Below are positions 16,065-19,538 of a stretch of 19,538 nt of DNA, one piece after another; the first letter of the stretch is position 1, and every line of letters starts with the position of its first letter. The stretch comes from Physocladia obscura (Eukaryota > Chytridiomycota > Chytridiomycetes > Chytridiales > Chytriomycetaceae). The translations under genes and the position numbers were made by a program. The notes beneath the pieces are model-generated. The model saw only the letters and a list, made by a program, of their open reading frames with translations. It ran no database searches and was not told the origin of the DNA. The stretch covers positions 9,440-28,977 of the forward strand of contig JADGJH010000128.1 in assembly GCA_027596945.1 (NCBI GenBank), given 5' to 3'.

Positions 16065-18857
16065 TCATGCTCGACCAGACAACCACTTCCGATAGGCAAA
16101 ATCATCATACAACTCTCCATTCATGTGCAACCACTCAACAAACTCATTTCGAGTTCTCCAGAACCCATTAACCTCGCAATGTCGCAAAAATAAATACCTA
16201 AACTGAAAAAAGTTTGTGGAGTTGAATCCACTGCCATGCTGAGCCTGCAGACGCACAACAAGCTTCCAGAGTGAATCTGCACCTTCATCATTGAAAATAT
16301 TCACCCCGATTTGGTGCTGCCGGGTTTTTGGGTCGTATTTCATCAGATCGGCTCGTTGTATGGCAGATTTACCCGTTTTATTATCTTCATAGTTGTTGGA
16401 AATACCGAGTCGTCGTGATTGAAATGCATAAACTGGATATGCTGCAATACCAACCGCGTTAACCATCTTGATAAATTCGCTCTGCTCTTCCGCCTCCATC
16501 CATCGGTTCATTGAACTGTCAATATTTTCAACTTCCTTCAACAGATTACTAACCAGCCGCCCTCCAAAAAAAGAATTCCTGCTATTATTTTGTTGTTTCG
16601 ACTTTACTGCTTCATAGCCACCACCGTCACCGCCATCACCGCCATCTTTATTCTCATTTTGCCTCCGTTTCTCTTTGATTACAGCAACGCTTCGTATATT
16701 ATTCAAATCTGTCAAAATAATTCCAATGTCCCGCACAAAATGCCAAATTCCATCAAACCCCGCTGCGCGTCCGATTCCCTTCACAGCACGCACGATAAAC
16801 GATTCGTCAGGCACCGCGCCGTCCACGAGAGCATGATACACTGTTTGCTTTATTGCTGGAATCTGGTGCAGAGTTGAATGATGGGCAAGTACTGCGTCGT
16901 ATATTGGAAGCGGCGGGTGCGTTGCGGCTGGGTTTGAAAATGCTTGAAATGGCACAATTGGGGATTGCTGCTCGTGGTTTTTCAACAGTGTCGGTGGTGG
17001 TGGTGGTATTGGTACTAGCAGCTTTGAAAGAGATTTGCGGAACAGATTGTATAAATATAGCAAATTTTCTTTGTGTATTTCCTTTGGCCGAGAAGAAATT
17101 GCAGGCTCTGATGTGCGCCTGGGTATTATTTCAGCTACTGACTGAGAATCGGTTGCAGGTGGCGATGGCGGTGATTGTAGTAGTGCCGGAAATACTTGTG
17201 TTGGCTTTGTGGGCTTGGGTTGAAGTCGTCGGGATATTGCCAAGTAGCCTCCACCACCACGCGCTGCAGTTGGTCGACCAAGAGAATCCAATTTTCCAAC
17301 AATGTGTCCTATTCGCGCAATTAATAAAGTAAAAATATGCAGTGTCGGGAATACTGGAGGATCTTGCGATATCATTTCTTTAAACGTCAGAATTGCCGCT
17401 TCTACGTTTCCATCAGGATATTCTGCTGTTTTTTTCAAATGGCTACCAATGAGCATTCTATAAGAGAGAAGGAGAATATCAAAATTAAAATCAAAAACGT
17501 CTGAAGAATTAACGATTCACTCACTAATTTTTCTTTTTGTATTGTTTCTGAATTCGCTTAAAAAAGTTTTTTTGAACGTGTTGCGTTCGCAGATTGTATC
17601 GCTCCGCTTCGGTTTTCCAAAGTTATCATTCACTTCGCTTGATCAGTTCAGTCTCTTCCTCGTTTCGCTTTTCAAAATAGTATACCCAAAAGTTATTGCA
17701 TCCCCGGGAATATTACAATCTCTCATTTCCTTCAAAATTTTAGTCGCCCCTAGATAATCTTGTTTACCAGCATATCCGCCAATCAAAGTATTATAAACAT
17801 GGCCATCAAAAAGAGACATTGTATTCGAATGCGAATGTGATTTTTTTGATGAGGAATTTGAATTGAGATTCGAATTTGGAATAGTCTTGTCGACAGCAAG
17901 ATCTGATGCCATACGCTCAATCCATTTTTCGGCACCTTTCATATCGCCAGTTTTCGCGTATGCATGCAACACGGCAGTATAAGTCTTTAAATTGGGAGCA
18001 AAAAGGTCTGACGTGTCAGAGGTGGTGCCCAAAGTAGAATTTGCGATAGTAGTTGGGATTGCAGCGCACAGAAGCTGGAACCAGCGTAAGGCCTCGGGCA
18101 AATCCTTTCGTTTCGCAAAGCCGCTAATGAGGGCCGTGAAGGATGCGACGGTGGGCTGGATGGGCGGATACACGGGGAGAGAAACGGATGACGAGAAGGG
18201 AGACAGATACTGGCGTTTGCCCTGCATAAGATCGAACCAGAAGACGGCAAGCTGGGGCTCGTTGGCACACATGTAGGCGTGAATGATAGTGGTGTAGGAG
18301 TGTTCGTCGGGGGGATGGCGCGCACACATTTCCTCAAAGGCTTGCAGCATGCGGTCGAGGTGGGACGACTTAGCAAAGAAGGCGATGAGAGCGTTGTAGT
18401 AGCGGGTGTCGGTGTTCGGAGCGGCGGCCGCCTGTGGGGGGCGGACGACGTGGGCGTGCCAGCGCAGGGCGGCGTCGGGGAGGCCGGCGGCAACGAGGGC
18501 CTGCAGCACGATTGTGTTGAGGACGGCGTCGGGCTCGAGGCCCACGAAGCGCAGCCGCCGCAGCAGCCGCGCCACGCCGGCCGTGTCGCGCAGCCGTGCG
18601 TAGCCGTGCAGCACCTGCGCGTACAGCCCCAGGTGGCGCCGGTGCGACGGCCGCACCCCGCGCTCCATCGTCTCCAGCAGGCTCTCCGCGCGCCGCAGGC
18701 TGTGCGCCGTGCCTGCCCGCGCCGACGCCCCGACCAGCCGCGCATACCGCCACGCAAGACTACCGCTCTGCACGCCCATTCCCTTCCCCACAACCCCCCA
18801 CACCCCCATCCGGAGGACTCGCACGCGTCCTGTCCAACCACCACAGACAAAAATCAT
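16065..18857 (-). CDS. Pentatricopeptide repeat (PPR) protein, probably mitochondrial
   Basis: The model is complement(join(16065..17457, 17686..18857)), 854 aa. The intron (17458–17685, 228 bp) has donor GTATAC and acceptor TCTTATAG and joins Phe-Gly to Met-Leu-Ile inside a repeat. PPR motifs start near residues 79, 112, 153, 186, 238, 291 and 353, each with the two-helix pattern (examples: YYNALIAFFAKSSHLDRMLQ, SYTTIIHAYMCANEPQLAVF, VYNTLIGGYAGKQDYLGATK). PPR proteins bind organellar RNA and act in its processing, stability or translation. The start is ATG 18857; the first 30 residues are basic and without acids, fitting a mitochondrial targeting signal. The second exon has more helical sequence, a poly-Pro stretch, a Gly/Asp patch and a conserved-looking C-terminus (FRYLFLRHCEVNGFW, then EFVEWLHMNGELYDDFAYRK). 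The first third of the gene is very GC-rich, the rest is not. Confidence 0.85.
17458..17685 (-). other. Intron in the PPR gene
   Basis: At 228 bp it is three to four times the length of the other introns here. Donor GTATAC, acceptor CTCTTATAG with a pyrimidine-rich run before it. The frame is restored across it. Confidence 0.7.
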
Positions 18858-19225
18858 TCATCAAAAAGAAAATATAATGGGTTCAATTGTTTTGCATCAA
18901 AATCAAAACAGACTACACGTCATACCCCAATGCATATTTATTATTGACAAGGGAGCGAAAAAGGACTGGATGGCTCAGATTGAAAACTATTTTTTTTTTT
19001 TTTTGCACCCACCAAGCACCAACCAAGAGAAAAAACAAACCACGCATCTCAACTTCAAAAAGGAGAAATATTTTCCTCAACTTTAAGAAGGAGAAGCACT
19101 TGCTCATCTCTTTGGCAAAGCGTTGTAAAATGTCGCGCATCCATATTGGTGTTCATCATCATTGCCTTACAATCAATCATCACTCAAGTCAAAACAAATT
19201 TAAAAAAAAACAAAAAAAAAAAACA
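18858..19225. promoter_or_regulatory. Divergent intergenic region at the right edge
   Basis: This 368-bp spacer lies between the PPR gene (-) and a plus-strand gene. It holds T and A runs (12 T near 18990; A tracts at 19201–19223) and no recognisable gene or site. Confidence 0.35.
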
Positions 19226-19538
19226 ATGACTGCTCTCGAAGTCAATGCGGGCGCAAACAAATCTTCGAACGAAAACAGTATTCCACATGAGTCGTCAACA
19301 TTCTCTATAAACTTTCTCGCCAAGGAAGAGGACGAAGAGAAGGAAGAGATCAAACAAACCCAAATGACCAACCAATCCTCGAAATTATGCTATTGCGTGT
19401 CAAACGGCCGTTTGATTTTTGAGATCAAAAGGGAATATCCCTTCAGAATTGGCTAAGTTACGAATCGTCATTTTCCCTCAGTTGAAAGGAGTCGGAGCCG
19501 CCTGCACGCAAGAGGCATATCGAGAAATGGAAGGGGGG
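19226..19538 (+). CDS. 5' end of an unrecognised plus-strand gene, cut by the window edge
   Basis: An ATG at 19226 in an A-rich leader opens a frame (MTALEVNAGANKSS, acidic patch KEEDEEKEEIK) that stops at 19454–19456. A second frame is open from 19416 to the end of the window (GNIPSELAKLRIVIF, then QLKGVGAACTQEAYREMEGG), so an intron probably links the two. Acceptors that would work are CCTTCAG ending at 19446 (keeps the second frame open) or TTTCCCTCAG ending at 19481; no canonical GTRAGT donor is visible, GTATTC near 19281 or GTGTCA near 19397 being weak candidates. GNIPSELAKL recalls a plant-type leucine-rich repeat, but one partial unit is not enough to call it. Confidence 0.35.

Noticed and set aside
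18279..18947. 222-codon plus-strand frame opposite the PPR gene
   Set aside because: It is a shadow produced by high GC on the other strand; the PPR repeats give the true frame.

Overview
The window looks like nuclear DNA of an early-diverging fungus, most likely a chytrid; that placement is inference. The evidence is protein-coding genes split by short GT–AG introns (52–67 bp, one of 228 bp), AT-rich spacers, and fungal families: a Zds-type C-terminal module, an Ayg1/FrsA-like hydrolase, a PAN plus thaumatin-like protein, a DOMON-like cytochrome b561 protein, a phytochelatin synthase and a PPR protein. There are no bacterial operons, Shine-Dalgarno sites or CRISPR arrays, and no tRNA or rRNA was recognised by eye. 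Open frames were joined wherever a splice pair kept the reading frame.

Left part (1–4450): the 3' end of a Zds-like gene (+), an AT-rich spacer, a decayed transposase fragment (-), an alpha/beta hydrolase (-), and divergently from it a coiled-coil protein (+) built from three gapless 44-residue repeats.

Middle (about 4440–6840): a transposon graveyard with a broken IS630/Tc1-type transposase and a second decayed frame of unknown type. The tract has only about 7 CpG dinucleotides in 2.4 kb, and most in-frame stops in the second frame are TGA, as CGA to TGA decay would give. This is a footprint of CpG methylation or a CpG-directed RIP-like process, confined to the mobile DNA.

Right part (6826–18857): seven convincing genes, all on the minus strand: a membrane-anchored phytochelatin synthase catalytic domain, a DOMON-like/cytochrome b561 protein with a long disordered tail, a DUF1295/steroid-5-alpha-reductase-like membrane protein, a PAN/thaumatin-like protein, a universal-stress-protein-like gene, an unrecognised membrane protein, and a large PPR protein. 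The metal-chelating peptide synthase and the putative trans-membrane reductase are neighbours and may both serve metal handling. A plus-strand gene begins at the right edge and is cut off.

I found no clear new multi-gene system. The items most worth following are the CpG-erased transposon island, the triple-repeat coiled-coil protein, the membrane-anchored phytochelatin synthase, and a duplicated CACGTG-containing element upstream of the thaumatin-like gene.
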